Below, piece by piece: positions 8,360 through 16,306 of a DNA stretch of 46,907 nt. How positions within the stretch are numbered: the first letter of the stretch is position 1; every line of letters starts with the position of its first letter. A program made the translations under genes and the position numbers. Source of the DNA: an uncultured Frankiales bacterium (GTDB taxonomy: Bacteria; Actinomycetota; Actinomycetes; Mycobacteriales; SCTD01); the NCBI GenBank assembly GCA_946479905.1, contig CAMLIA010000011.1, forward strand, positions 1-46,907, read 5' to 3'. A model generated the notes under the pieces. It saw only the letters and a list, made by a program, of their open reading frames with translations. It had not been told where the DNA came from and ran no database searches.

Positions 8360-8827
8360 ATGGGACTCCTGACGCCTGTCGCGATCCAGATCGGCTCGAT
8401 CTCGTGGATGCCGAAGCTGCTGCCCCAGATCGTCTTCGTCGACAAGCTCATCCAGGGCGGGACGCGCGGGAAGCTGACCATCCTCGACGTCGCCGGCCTG
8501 CCCAACCTGATGCTCACCGTCACCGGCCGCAAGAGCGGCCTGCCGCGCAGCACGCCGCTGCTGTGCGTCCCTTACGGCGAGTCGATCCTCATCGCCGGGT
8601 CGTACTTCGGCGGGCCCAAGGAGCCGCTCTGGGTGAAGAACATCGAGGCCAACCCGGACGTCACCGTGCGCTTCAAGGGCGAGACGTCACAGATGCGGGC
8701 GAGGCTGCTCTCCGGGGACGAGCGCGCCACGGCGTGGCAGGCGATGCTCAAGACCTGGCCGAACTTCGCGAAGTACGAGGAGCGGACCGACCGTCACATC
8801 AAGGTGTTCGAGCTCGTTCAGCGGTAG
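8360..8827 (+). CDS. nitroreductase-family deazaflavin (F420H2)-dependent reductase, Ddn-like
   Basis: A 155-residue protein of the DUF385/Ddn split beta-barrel family. The signature LMLTVTGRKSGLPRSTPLLCVPYG (residues about 50-73) is the F420-binding strand and loop, and WVKNIEANPDVTVRFKG (about 94-110) is the second conserved block. Mycobacterial relatives use F420H2 to reduce quinones or nitro compounds; the natural substrate here is unknown. The N-terminus has a short amphipathic segment like those that attach Ddn-type proteins to the membrane. The stop overlaps the convergent hydrolase gene by 10 bp. It is divergent from an LLM-type F420 enzyme and probably co-regulated with it. Confidence 0.88.
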   Translation: MGLLTPVAIQIGSISWMPKLLPQIVFVDKLIQGGTRGKLTILDVAGLPNLMLTVTGRKSGLPRSTPLLCVPYGESILIAGSYFGGPKEPLWVKNIEANPDVTVRFKGETSQMRARLLSGDERATAWQAMLKTWPNFAKYEERTDRHIKVFELVQR

Positions 8828-10956
8828 GTGCGGGTCGTCCCGCAGACCGTGACCTTCAGCGGTGCGTCGGTCCGGACCGACAGCAGGGCGTCGCAGGGCA
8901 GGTGGGCGCGCGCCATGTCGACCGTGACCGCAGTGACCCCCCGGGACGTGAGCAGCAGCTTCGGTGTCGCGCGGACCGCACGGCGCGGGCCCCACGTGCG
9001 GGTCTCCGACTCGTAGGCCAGGGCGGGGATCTCGCCGCCTGTCAGGGCCCCGGCGCCGGTGGCCACGGGGTTGACCGCACCGTCGCTGTAGCCCGACGCC
9101 GTGGAGATGGCGTCGATCGTGCCGTGGCCGCGCAGGCCGGACAGCCAGTAGGCGTGGTCGGAGACGACACCGGCTGCGGCCGAGTCCTCGGAGGGGTCGA
9201 CGACGAAGGTGACGTGGAACGGGTCGCGGTCGACGGTGTCGTGACCGAGCCACGCGGCACCCGGGGCGTACTGGTCGTTCGCGGCGAGGGTCAGGTGGTC
9301 AGCCGTGAGGTGCAGGTGCTCCTCGAAGCGGACCCCGGCCTGCGTCAGCGCGTCGACCGTGTCCCTCGTCGTCTGGATGTTGACCAGCTCGTCCTCGGCG
9401 GAGTTCCACGAGAGCAGCGGGGTGTTGCGCAGCGACGCGAGCTGGTCGCCGACCGAACCGGGTGCGCCGACGACCGAGAAGCCCCGGCTGAACAGGTCGG
9501 GCCAGCGGGCGAGCATCCGGAAGGTGCCGAAGCCGCCCATGGAGTAGCCGCTCACCACCGACCGGGACGGGTCGAGGCGGTAGTGCCGGGCGACGTCCGC
9601 CCAGGCCTCGAAGGTGTCCGCCTCGGGCGTGCCGGCGTAGAAGCCGTCCGGCCCGCGTCCTGCCGGGGTGAGCACGAGCGAGCCGGGTCCCCGCTCGCCG
9701 AGCTGGGACTGGTTGCGGGTGGCGGCGTACTGGTTGTAGTTGGCCGACAGCGAGTGCAGCAGCAGCGTCATGCCGTAGCCACGTGCCGGTGCCGGCTTCG
9801 CCGGTACGTAGAGGTTGTAGGGCTGCAGCTGGCCGACGAGCGAGCCCTGGCACTTCGCGCCGGCGGCGAAGGAGGACGCGAGGTCGAAGCAGACGCGGCT
9901 CGGGTCGAGCCCCTGCCCGTAGACGTAGCGGCTGGCGAAGATCCGGTCGATCGTGCCGGTCTGCGGCACCCCGCGGTTGTCGGTCACGTGCTGCTGCAGG
10001 CGGCGGAAGGAGACGTACGCCGCGGGAGCGCTGCCCTGGGACAGGGCCAGCGACTGCGAGCGCTCCCGCCAGAACGCGGTCGTGGCCGCGACACCGACGG
10101 CCGTGTCGGCCATCGTCGCGCCGGCGACGAGCGGCTGCGGCTCGGCGGTGCGCGGACCGACGTTGACGATCGCGGTGCCGGGGCCACCGCCCGGGGTGGT
10201 GGCGGTCGCGGGGCCCGGGGCGGGGGCGAGGTAGCTGCCCTGCGCCGGGTCCCAGAGCCCGACGCCCACGCTGGTGCGGATGTCCTCGGCCTTGGGGTCC
10301 CAGACGGGGTGCGGAACCCGGATCTCGACCTGCCTGCGGAGCCGGTCCACGTGGACCGACGCGGTGCCGTGGCGCGCGCCGGTCACCACGGCGGTCGCGC
10401 CGTGCCACGTCACGAAGATGCTGGACGGCGAGCTCACCCCGGCGCCGAACGGCCACGGTCGCGAGGGCCCCTCGCCGAGGGCGATGGTGGCTGCGGTGCG
10501 GGTCGGGTCGATCAGCGTGTTGAGGGTGATGCGGAAGGCGGTCGCGTCGCGCAGCGGCTTGACGCGGAACTCGACGAGGTCCGCGGCGTTGTTCGCGAAC
10601 CGCTTGTCCGTCGGGTAGGTGTAGGTCCCCGCGGCCGGGGAGTACAGGTGCGTCGAGGCGCCGTAGGGGCTGTTGGGGTCGGGGGTGCCGGTGGCGCCGT
10701 GGTCGTCGAAGAGGAAGTCCTGGTAGAGCCACTCGCCGTCGCGGTACGCCGTGGCGCCGCTGACGAGGATCGGCGCCGCCTTCCAGGGGCCGGTGTTCTC
10801 CAGCTGCGGGGCGCGCGGGGCCGGTGCGTAGAGCACGTCGGGGCCCGGCCGGTGCCCGCTGCTGACGGTCGGCAGACCGCTCGGGTGACGGGCCGAGCCC
10901 TGCGCCGGCACGGCGAGCGCGAGGACGAGCACGAGCGGGGCGAGTCGCTTCAGCAC
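8818..10956 (-). CDS. large secreted alpha/beta-hydrolase (prolyl-oligopeptidase-like fold)
   Basis: A 712-residue exported protein. The signal peptide is VLKRLAPLVLVLALAVPAQGSA. Residues about 30-330 form an all-beta N-terminal region with no clear family. The C-terminal half is an alpha/beta-hydrolase domain: VVSGYSMGGFGTF supplies the nucleophile Ser (about residue 472) in a GYSMGG elbow, and later Asp and His residues (SAEDELV, and EEHLHLTADH) are candidates for the rest of the triad. Peptidase or esterase activity is plausible but the substrate is unknown. The GTG at 10956 was chosen because it starts the signal peptide; no strong Shine-Dalgarno is visible. The reading frame stays open for 355 further codons, but that stretch overlaps the efflux gene and is not coding in this frame. 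Its 3' end overlaps the convergent reductase gene. Confidence 0.82.
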   Translation of the reverse strand: MLKRLAPLVLVLALAVPAQGSARHPSGLPTVSSGHRPGPDVLYAPAPRAPQLENTGPWKAAPILVSGATAYRDGEWLYQDFLFDDHGATGTPDPNSPYGASTHLYSPAAGTYTYPTDKRFANNAADLVEFRVKPLRDATAFRITLNTLIDPTRTAATIALGEGPSRPWPFGAGVSSPSSIFVTWHGATAVVTGARHGTASVHVDRLRRQVEIRVPHPVWDPKAEDIRTSVGVGLWDPAQGSYLAPAPGPATATTPGGGPGTAIVNVGPRTAEPQPLVAGATMADTAVGVAATTAFWRERSQSLALSQGSAPAAYVSFRRLQQHVTDNRGVPQTGTIDRIFASRYVYGQGLDPSRVCFDLASSFAAGAKCQGSLVGQLQPYNLYVPAKPAPARGYGMTLLLHSLSANYNQYAATRNQSQLGERGPGSLVLTPAGRGPDGFYAGTPEADTFEAWADVARHYRLDPSRSVVSGYSMGGFGTFRMLARWPDLFSRGFSVVGAPGSVGDQLASLRNTPLLSWNSAEDELVNIQTTRDTVDALTQAGVRFEEHLHLTADHLTLAANDQYAPGAAWLGHDTVDRDPFHVTFVVDPSEDSAAAGVVSDHAYWLSGLRGHGTIDAISTASGYSDGAVNPVATGAGALTGGEIPALAYESETRTWGPRRAVRATPKLLLTSRGVTAVTVDMARAHLPCDALLSVRTDAPLKVTVCGTTRTYR

Positions 10957-10997
10957 GCGGCTGTCTTCGCCGTACCGCGGGGTGTTTCCTGCCCGTC

Positions 10998-11915
10998 TCA
11001 GTCGTGCAGCACTGCCTCGTGGTCGAGGTGCCCGGGCGGCTCGAGCTGGAAGGTCGAGTGCTCCAGGTCGAAGTGCCCCGCGAGGCACTCGCCCAGCCGG
11101 TCGAGCACGGCGGTGGCAGAGCCGTCGGCCCACAGCTGGTCGGCCACGACGACGTGCGCGCTGAGCACCGCGTTGCCGCTGGTGATCGTCCAGGCGTGCA
11201 GGTCGTGGCAGCCGACGACCCCCGGGATCTCGAGGATGTGCTCGCGGACCTCCTGCAGGTCGACGTGCTCGGGGGTGGCCTCGAGCAGCACGTCGACGGC
11301 CGCCCTCAGCATCCGCAGCGTGCGCGGGACGATGAGGGCGCCGATCAGCAGTGAGGCGACCGGGTCCGCCCGGTCCCAGCCGGTGGCCGCGATGACGCCC
11401 GCGGCGACGATGACGGCGGCGGCTCCGAGCAGGTCGGCGAGCACCTCGAGGTACGCGCCGCGGACGTTGAGCGAGTGCTCCTGGGCGTGCCGCAGCAGCA
11501 GCAGGCTGACGCCGTTGCCGAGCACGGCGACGACCCCGAACAGCACCATCGTCAGCGGTGCCGGGTGCGCGGGGGACAGCAGGCGTCGTACCGCCTCGGC
11601 GAGGATCAGCACGCCGAGGACGAGCAGCACCACGGCGTTGACGACCGCAGCCAGGATCTCCAGGCGCTGAAGACCGAAGGTCCGGGCCAGGGTGGGGGGA
11701 CGGGTCGCGCAGACCACGGCGAACAGCGACAGGCCGATGCCGGCCGCGTCCGCTGCCATGTGGGCGGCGTCGGCGAGCAGCACCAGGGAGTGCGCGACGA
11801 CACCGCCGACGACCTCGGCGGCCAGGATCGACAGCGTGATGGCGAGGACCACGACGAGCCGCCCCCGCTGCTGCGACGCGGCCGTGTGGTGGTGCCCGTG
11901 GTCGTGACCGCTCAT
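10998..11915 (-). CDS. cation diffusion facilitator (CzcD-like) metal efflux transporter
   Basis: A 305-residue CDF transporter. The N-terminus has a His-rich loop (GHDHGHHH, residues 3-10), followed by six hydrophobic segments and a cytoplasmic C-terminal domain that starts near RAAVDVLLEATPEHVD. TM2 carries DAAHMAAD, giving H52 and D56. TM5 carries EVLAD (E157-D161), so the position that is His in HxxxD zinc transporters is Glu. The family exports Zn, Co, Cd, Mn or Fe using proton antiport; I infer zinc or a related metal, with the Glu leaving specificity open. Its ATG overlaps the stop of the upstream lipoprotein gene (ATGA), so the two are translationally coupled. Confidence 0.9.
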   Translation of the reverse strand: MSGHDHGHHHTAASQQRGRLVVVLAITLSILAAEVVGGVVAHSLVLLADAAHMAADAAGIGLSLFAVVCATRPPTLARTFGLQRLEILAAVVNAVVLLVLGVLILAEAVRRLLSPAHPAPLTMVLFGVVAVLGNGVSLLLLRHAQEHSLNVRGAYLEVLADLLGAAAVIVAAGVIAATGWDRADPVASLLIGALIVPRTLRMLRAAVDVLLEATPEHVDLQEVREHILEIPGVVGCHDLHAWTITSGNAVLSAHVVVADQLWADGSATAVLDRLGECLAGHFDLEHSTFQLEPPGHLDHEAVLHD

Positions 11916-12274
11916 GGCGCGACGGTGCCGCCGAGGGCCGTGGCCAGTCCGGTCGCGGCCTGCGCGTCGAGGGCGGTCGCCGCCCACCCCTGGCCGACGG
12001 CGACGTAGCCGGCCGCGACACCCTTCTGCGCCGACACCCAGAGGTCGCGCTTCGCGTTGCTCACGAAGGTGGCCAGCGTGACCTGCGACTCGCCGAGGCT
12101 GCACAGCGCCGCGGAGGCGGTGAGCGGCTGCTCGCTCGGCCGGCAGGCGGTCAGACCAGCTCGGGTCTCGAGCCCGGCGAGGTCGGCGAGCGGCTTCGCC
12201 GGTGCGGGCGAGCCGCCGCTGCACGCGCTGACCAGCAGGCACCCGAGCAGCAGGCTCCCGGGCAGGCGCTGCAC
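11912..12274 (-). CDS. small lipoprotein, function unknown
   Basis: A 120-residue lipoprotein. The N-terminus MQRLPGSLLLGCLLVSACSGG has a lipobox (LVSAC) with the lipidated Cys at about residue 18. Two further cysteines (TACRPSE and ALCSLGE) could form a disulfide. The rest is mostly helical and Ala-rich. I recognise no family. GTG start at 12274, with AAGGA about 8 nt upstream inside the preceding gene. It is 1 bp downstream of the GNAT gene and overlaps the efflux gene by 4 bp, so it is the middle member of a three-gene operon and may assist metal efflux or sensing outside the membrane; that role is inferred from position only. Confidence 0.78.
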   Translation of the reverse strand: MQRLPGSLLLGCLLVSACSGGSPAPAKPLADLAGLETRAGLTACRPSEQPLTASAALCSLGESQVTLATFVSNAKRDLWVSAQKGVAAGYVAVGQGWAATALDAQAATGLATALGGTVAP

Positions 12275-12275
12275 C

Positions 12276-12776
12276 TCAGAGGTCCTTCGTCAGCACCGTG
12301 AAGGCGAGGTCGTCGCGACGCGGCCGGCCGAACCGGTCGTCGCCGTAGGGAAAGGGCCGCGTCTCGCCGGTCGGGACGTACCCGCGGCGCTGGTAGAAGG
12401 CGAGCAGCTCCGCCCGGGTCGAGATGACGGTCATCTCGACGCGCTTCGCACCGTGCTCGGCCGCCAGCTGCTCCGCAGCGGCGAGCAGCTGCGACCCGAC
12501 ACCGCCGCCCTGCAGGCCCGGCCGCACCGCGAACATCCCGAAGGCGGCCTCGCCGTCCCGCGGGACGATCGTGCAGCACCCCACCAGCTCGCCGTCCTGC
12601 TCGGCGACGACGAGGTCGTCCACGAGCGACAGCACCTCCTCGCGGTCGGTGCGCTGGCCGTCGAGCAGGTCGGCCTCCGTGGTCCACCCGGCCCTGCTGG
12701 ACTCGCCCCGGTAGGCCGACTCGACGAGCGCGACGACGGCGTCGACGTCAGACGTGGTCGCGCGGCGGATCTGCAC
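12276..12776 (-). CDS. GNAT-family N-acetyltransferase
   Basis: A 166-residue GNAT protein, full length. It starts IRRATTSDVDAVVALVESAYRGE, the usual N-terminal strand and helix. The acetyl-CoA-binding motif is FAVRPGLQGGGVGSQLL (about 90-106, matching R/QxxGxG/A). The last motif, LAFYQRRGYVPTGETRPFPYG, places the family's conserved Tyr. The acceptor is unknown; this subfamily includes small-molecule and amine acetylators. GTG start at 12776 with a leaderless-type -10 (CAGACT) 7 nt upstream. It is first in an operon with the lipoprotein and CDF genes. Confidence 0.87.
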   Translation of the reverse strand: MQIRRATTSDVDAVVALVESAYRGESSRAGWTTEADLLDGQRTDREEVLSLVDDLVVAEQDGELVGCCTIVPRDGEAAFGMFAVRPGLQGGGVGSQLLAAAEQLAAEHGAKRVEMTVISTRAELLAFYQRRGYVPTGETRPFPYGDDRFGRPRRDDLAFTVLTKDL

Positions 12777-12783
12777 GCCCGCC

Positions 12784-12789
12784 AGTCTG
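12784..12789 (-). promoter_or_regulatory. possible leaderless -10 element for the GNAT-lipoprotein-CDF operon
   Basis: CAGACT on the minus strand, 7 nt before the GTG at 12776. It keeps the two most conserved -10 positions (A2, T6) but lacks the first T. Confidence 0.4.
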
Positions 12790-12810
12790 TCCCAACAGCC
12801 CAGCGGCGTG

Positions 12811-13725
12811 TCAGGCGGCCCGGGCGCGGCGCTGGACGACCGACGCCAGCGCGTTCACCAGCGCGGTCCGCCACTCGTCGGTGTGCAGCATCAGGGACAG
12901 GTGCCCACCGTGCACCTCGAACACCTCGGCGCCCGGGATGGCCTCGGCCAGCTTGCGCTGGCGGCTGGCCGGGATCGCGTGGTCGTTGTCGGTCACCACG
13001 ACCGCCGTCGGGCAGCCGAGCTGCCCCACCCACGGGGCGGAGTTGAACCGACCCAGCTCACCGAGCACCTCGGGCATCGACCAGGCGCTGGTGCTGCGGA
13101 ACTCGGCCTTGCCGAACGCGGGGGTCGACGCGTCCAGCGACGGGCTGGCGGGCAGCGCCTCGGCCACCTTCTCCACGCGCTGCAGGGCGTAGGCCGACAG
13201 CGGGTGCATCGCGAGGGACATGACCGGGAAGAAGAACTTCTCCCGGCGCTTGCCCCGGAAGTTGCGCGCGGTGGCGCACAGCGCGAGGCCGTCGACCCGG
13301 TCCGGGTGGCGGTGGGCGACCAGCTGGGCGATGAGGCCGCCCATCGAGTAGCCCGCGACCACGGCGGTGCGCACGCCGAGGGCGTCGAGCACGGCGACGG
13401 CGTCGTCGGCGCAGTCGACGAACCGGAAGCGGCGCGAGCGGATGCCGCGGCCGTGCCAGCGCTGGTCGAAGGCGATCACCCGGTAGGTCTTCGAGAGCTC
13501 CTCGAGGACGGTGTACCAGGTCAGGTAGGCGGTGCAGCCGAGCGCGTGCAGCAGCAGCACCGTCGGCGCGTCCGGGGACGGCCCCGGCACGTCGACGACG
13601 TAGGTCCGCCCCCGCATCGGGAGGTCGAGCAGCCTGCCCTCCGGGACGGCGGGGACGCTGGGCATCTTCACGACGCGGCGCAAGCCCGCGCGCGCCACTC
13701 CACCTGCGAGATCTGTGACCACCAT
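12811..13725 (-). CDS. alpha/beta-fold hydrolase
   Basis: A 304-residue cytosolic alpha/beta hydrolase. Oxyanion motif LLLHALG (about residues 58-64), FDQRWHGRG following, nucleophile elbow GYSMGG (about 124-129), acid TDNDHAIP, and catalytic His in EVHGGHLSLM near residue 272. It lacks a signal peptide, though the first 20 residues are basic. It sits 69 bp downstream of a WS/DGAT gene on the same strand, which suggests it acts on an acyl ester such as wax ester, triacylglycerol or an acyl intermediate. An internal ATG at residue 21 (MPSVPAVPEG) is an alternative start and would fit the family's usual length better; I kept the ATG at 13725, with GGAGG rather far (11 nt) upstream. Confidence 0.85.
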   Translation of the reverse strand: MVVTDLAGGVARAGLRRVVKMPSVPAVPEGRLLDLPMRGRTYVVDVPGPSPDAPTVLLLHALGCTAYLTWYTVLEELSKTYRVIAFDQRWHGRGIRSRRFRFVDCADDAVAVLDALGVRTAVVAGYSMGGLIAQLVAHRHPDRVDGLALCATARNFRGKRREKFFFPVMSLAMHPLSAYALQRVEKVAEALPASPSLDASTPAFGKAEFRSTSAWSMPEVLGELGRFNSAPWVGQLGCPTAVVVTDNDHAIPASRQRKLAEAIPGAEVFEVHGGHLSLMLHTDEWRTALVNALASVVQRRARAA

Positions 13726-13794
13726 CGTGCGGACGTGCCTCCTCGAGCTGCGCGGCGTTGCGCGTGCTGCTTGGACTGCCCTGCTGGCGGGAGG

Positions 13795-15183
13795 TTACCC
13801 AGATGCGTCCAGAAGATCCCGCAAACTCGGCGACAGGTGCCTGGCGAGTCCGCGCAGGTCCGGGAGCAGGTCGGGGCAGGCGAGCAGCGAGAAGTTCATC
13901 TTGTCCAGGTACGACCAGACCGTGACGTTGAGCCCGATCCCCTGCAGGATCGGCCCGACGCTGTACAGGTCGGTCAGCCGGGCCCCGGCGATCCACACGG
14001 GGACCGTCGGTCCCGGCACGTTGGACACCACGACGTTGAACGGCGCGGGGTGGTAGTCGGCGCCCCGCAGCCGCGAGTAGGCCCGCATGAAGGCGCTGAA
14101 GGGCGCCGGTGGGGTGAACTGCACCCAGTCCTCGAGCATCTTCATGCCGAGGGCGCGCTGCACCTTCTTGGCCTCCGCGGTCACCCGCGAGACCTCCATC
14201 AGCCGCTCGACCGGGTCGTCGATCGTCGTCCCGAGCGTGGTGAACATGTTCGAGACGGCGTTGCCGCCGAGCCGGGGCGCGGAGCCCGCCTCGTCCGTCG
14301 AGACCGGCACCCCGGCGACGAGCGAGCCTGTCGGGTGCTCGCCGTGCTCGTCCAGCCAGCCGCGGAGCGCCCCGCCGACCATCGCCAGCACCACGTCGTT
14401 GAGCGTCACCCCGTGCGCCTTCCGGACCCGCTTCAGGTCGTCGATCGGGAAGGACGCGGTCGCGAAGCTCCGGCGCGCCGTGATCGCCCCGTTGAACGAG
14501 GTCCGCGGGGTGTCCAGCACCGGCACGGGGGTGCGGACGTCGGAAGCGCGCTTGTGCCGGACGACGGCGACGAGACTGAGCAGTGTCCGCAGCAGCAGCC
14601 CCGGGAGCAGCGCGATCTGCTTCACGGCGTCGACGAGGGCGACCTTGGCCAGGTCCCCCGGCTGCGGCGTCGGCTCGGGCGTCCAGTCCTCCTCCGGCAG
14701 GTCGGGCCGGTGGTCGGGGGAGAGGTCGGTGATGTTGGCGAGCAGCGCGTTCGCCGCGACGCCGTCCGCCAGGGCGTGGTGCATCTTGGCGACCACCGCG
14801 ACCCGGCCGTCGGCCATCCCCTCGCACACGTGCAGCTCCCAGAGCGGGACCGACCGGTCCAGCGGGGTGCTGGCGATCCGCCCGATCACCTCCTCGAGCT
14901 CCGCCATCCCGCCCGGCGCAGGCACCCGGTCCAGGAAGACGTGCCGGTCCGGGTCGATGTCGCGGTCCTCGACCCAGAGCGGGTGGTGCAGCTGGAACGG
15001 CACCTGCAGCACCCGGCGCCGGAACGGCGGCAGCAGGTGCAGCCGCGCCATGATCTCGTCCTTGATCATCGGGAACGAGTAGCCCCCGGGCACCTCGCTC
15101 ACGTCCACGATCGAGACCTTGAGCGTGTGCATGTGCAGCGTGGGGGTCTCCATGTACAGGAATCCCGCGTCGACTCCCGGCAT
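13795..15183 (-). CDS. wax ester synthase/diacylglycerol O-acyltransferase (WS/DGAT), canonical
   Basis: A 462-residue WS/DGAT protein of normal length. The catalytic motif HHxxxDG is intact as HHALADG (residues 135-141). Other family blocks are present: PLWELHVCEGM before the motif, LNDVVLAMVGGALRGWL in the C-terminal half, and VVSNVPGP near 385. It transfers an acyl group from acyl-CoA to diacylglycerol or a long-chain alcohol at the membrane, making storage lipid. I chose the ATG at 15183 because the family starts close to DAGFLYMETPTLHMHT; the longer open frame upstream overlaps the divergent hydrolase gene. A GGTGGAG Shine-Dalgarno-like stretch precedes it. The alpha/beta hydrolase lies downstream and probably shares its transcript. 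Confidence 0.9.
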   Translation of the reverse strand: MPGVDAGFLYMETPTLHMHTLKVSIVDVSEVPGGYSFPMIKDEIMARLHLLPPFRRRVLQVPFQLHHPLWVEDRDIDPDRHVFLDRVPAPGGMAELEEVIGRIASTPLDRSVPLWELHVCEGMADGRVAVVAKMHHALADGVAANALLANITDLSPDHRPDLPEEDWTPEPTPQPGDLAKVALVDAVKQIALLPGLLLRTLLSLVAVVRHKRASDVRTPVPVLDTPRTSFNGAITARRSFATASFPIDDLKRVRKAHGVTLNDVVLAMVGGALRGWLDEHGEHPTGSLVAGVPVSTDEAGSAPRLGGNAVSNMFTTLGTTIDDPVERLMEVSRVTAEAKKVQRALGMKMLEDWVQFTPPAPFSAFMRAYSRLRGADYHPAPFNVVVSNVPGPTVPVWIAGARLTDLYSVGPILQGIGLNVTVWSYLDKMNFSLLACPDLLPDLRGLARHLSPSLRDLLDASG

Positions 15184-15226
15184 GCGCTCCACCGCAGGGA
15201 GTGTTCCGCGCGCGTCACCGGCAGGG

Positions 15227-15232
15227 CAAGAT
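15227..15232 (+). promoter_or_regulatory. leaderless -10 element for beta-lactamase-fold hydrolase operon
   Basis: CAAGAT ends 6 nt before the GTG at 15239. Confidence 0.45.
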
Positions 15233-15238
15233 GCACGG

Positions 15239-16306
15239 GTGACCGAACTCGATCCCGACGGCGTGGCGAAGCTGCTCGCCCTCGCCGACGAGGAGGTCGA
15301 CTCCGGGCGGCTGCCCGCCTGCCAGCTCGCGCTCTGCCTGGACGGCGAGGTGGTGGTCCGGCACACGGCCGGCGCGCCCGAGGACGCGCGGTTCACGACG
15401 TTCTCGGTCACGAAGGCCCTCACGGCCGCCGTCGCGTGGCTGCACCTGGAGCCGGACACCAAGGTCGTCGAGCTGATCCCGGAGTTCGCCGGCGAGGGCA
15501 AGGAGCGGGTCACCGTCGAGCACCTGCTCACCCACACCGCCGGCTTCCCTCGCGCGCCGATGCCGACCGAGGATGCGGCCGACCCGCAGGCCCGCCGGGC
15601 CCGGTTCGCGCGCTGGCGCCTCGACTGGGAGCCCGGGACCCGGATGGAGTACCACCCGACCTCCGCGCACTGGGTCGTCGCGACGATGATCGAGGTGGTG
15701 GCGGGCGCACCCCTGCGCGAGGTGGTGCGGGACCGCGTCGTCGACCCGCTCGGCCTGCCGGCGCTGCGGCTGGGCGAGGACGTCCCGGCGCTCGACGTGG
15801 TCCACGTCGGGGTGCCCTCGGAGACGCCCGACCCGCTGTCGGCAGACCCTGCCTGGCTGCTCCGGTTCAACGAGCCCTTCGTCCGCCGCGTCGGCATCCC
15901 GGGGGCGGGCGCGGTCTCCACCGCCGAGGACGTGGCGATGCTCTACCAGCACCTGCTGCACGACCCCAAGGGCCTCTGGGACCCCGACGTGCTGGCGGAC
16001 GGCACCGGCCACGTCCGCACGACGCTGCCCGACCCGTGGACGGGGGTGCCGGCCAACCGGACCCTGGGGCTGACGGTCGCGGGCGACGACGGCAAGGCGC
16101 CGGTGCGCCAGTTCGGCCGCGCGACCGGCCCCCGCGCCTTCGGCGCGAGCGGTCTGGGCGGGCAGATCGGCTGGGCCGACCCGGACTCCGGCCTGTCCTT
16201 CTGCTTCCTCACCAACGGCCTCGACCGCGACCAGGTCGCGACGTTCATGCGCGCCAACCGCCTGTCCACCTACGCCGCCCGCTGTCTCACAGGAGCTGAT
16301 GCGTGA
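15239..16306 (+). CDS. serine hydrolase of the beta-lactamase / class C esterase fold
   Basis: A 355-residue protein. The SxxK nucleophile motif is SVTK (residues 56-59, in FTTFSVTKAL), and the second motif region is EYHPTSAHWVV, where Tyr could act as the base. HTAGFPR is the usual conserved loop. There is no signal peptide, so it is probably a cytosolic esterase rather than a drug-inactivating beta-lactamase. It starts an operon with the acyl-CoA ligase (4-bp overlap) and a second WS/DGAT, which points to a role in ester lipid metabolism. I chose the GTG at 15239, preceded by a leaderless -10, because the frame's upstream 40 codons overlap the divergent gene's start. Confidence 0.85.
   Translation: MTELDPDGVAKLLALADEEVDSGRLPACQLALCLDGEVVVRHTAGAPEDARFTTFSVTKALTAAVAWLHLEPDTKVVELIPEFAGEGKERVTVEHLLTHTAGFPRAPMPTEDAADPQARRARFARWRLDWEPGTRMEYHPTSAHWVVATMIEVVAGAPLREVVRDRVVDPLGLPALRLGEDVPALDVVHVGVPSETPDPLSADPAWLLRFNEPFVRRVGIPGAGAVSTAEDVAMLYQHLLHDPKGLWDPDVLADGTGHVRTTLPDPWTGVPANRTLGLTVAGDDGKAPVRQFGRATGPRAFGASGLGGQIGWADPDSGLSFCFLTNGLDRDQVATFMRANRLSTYAARCLTGADA

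Noticed and set aside
8404..11670. A 1088-codon open frame on the plus strand
   Set aside because: It lies antisense to the secreted hydrolase and efflux genes, and its product has no family features.
15239..16306. Antibiotic-resistance beta-lactamase
   Set aside because: There is no signal peptide, the motifs fit the class C esterase group, and the gene is in an operon with lipid enzymes.
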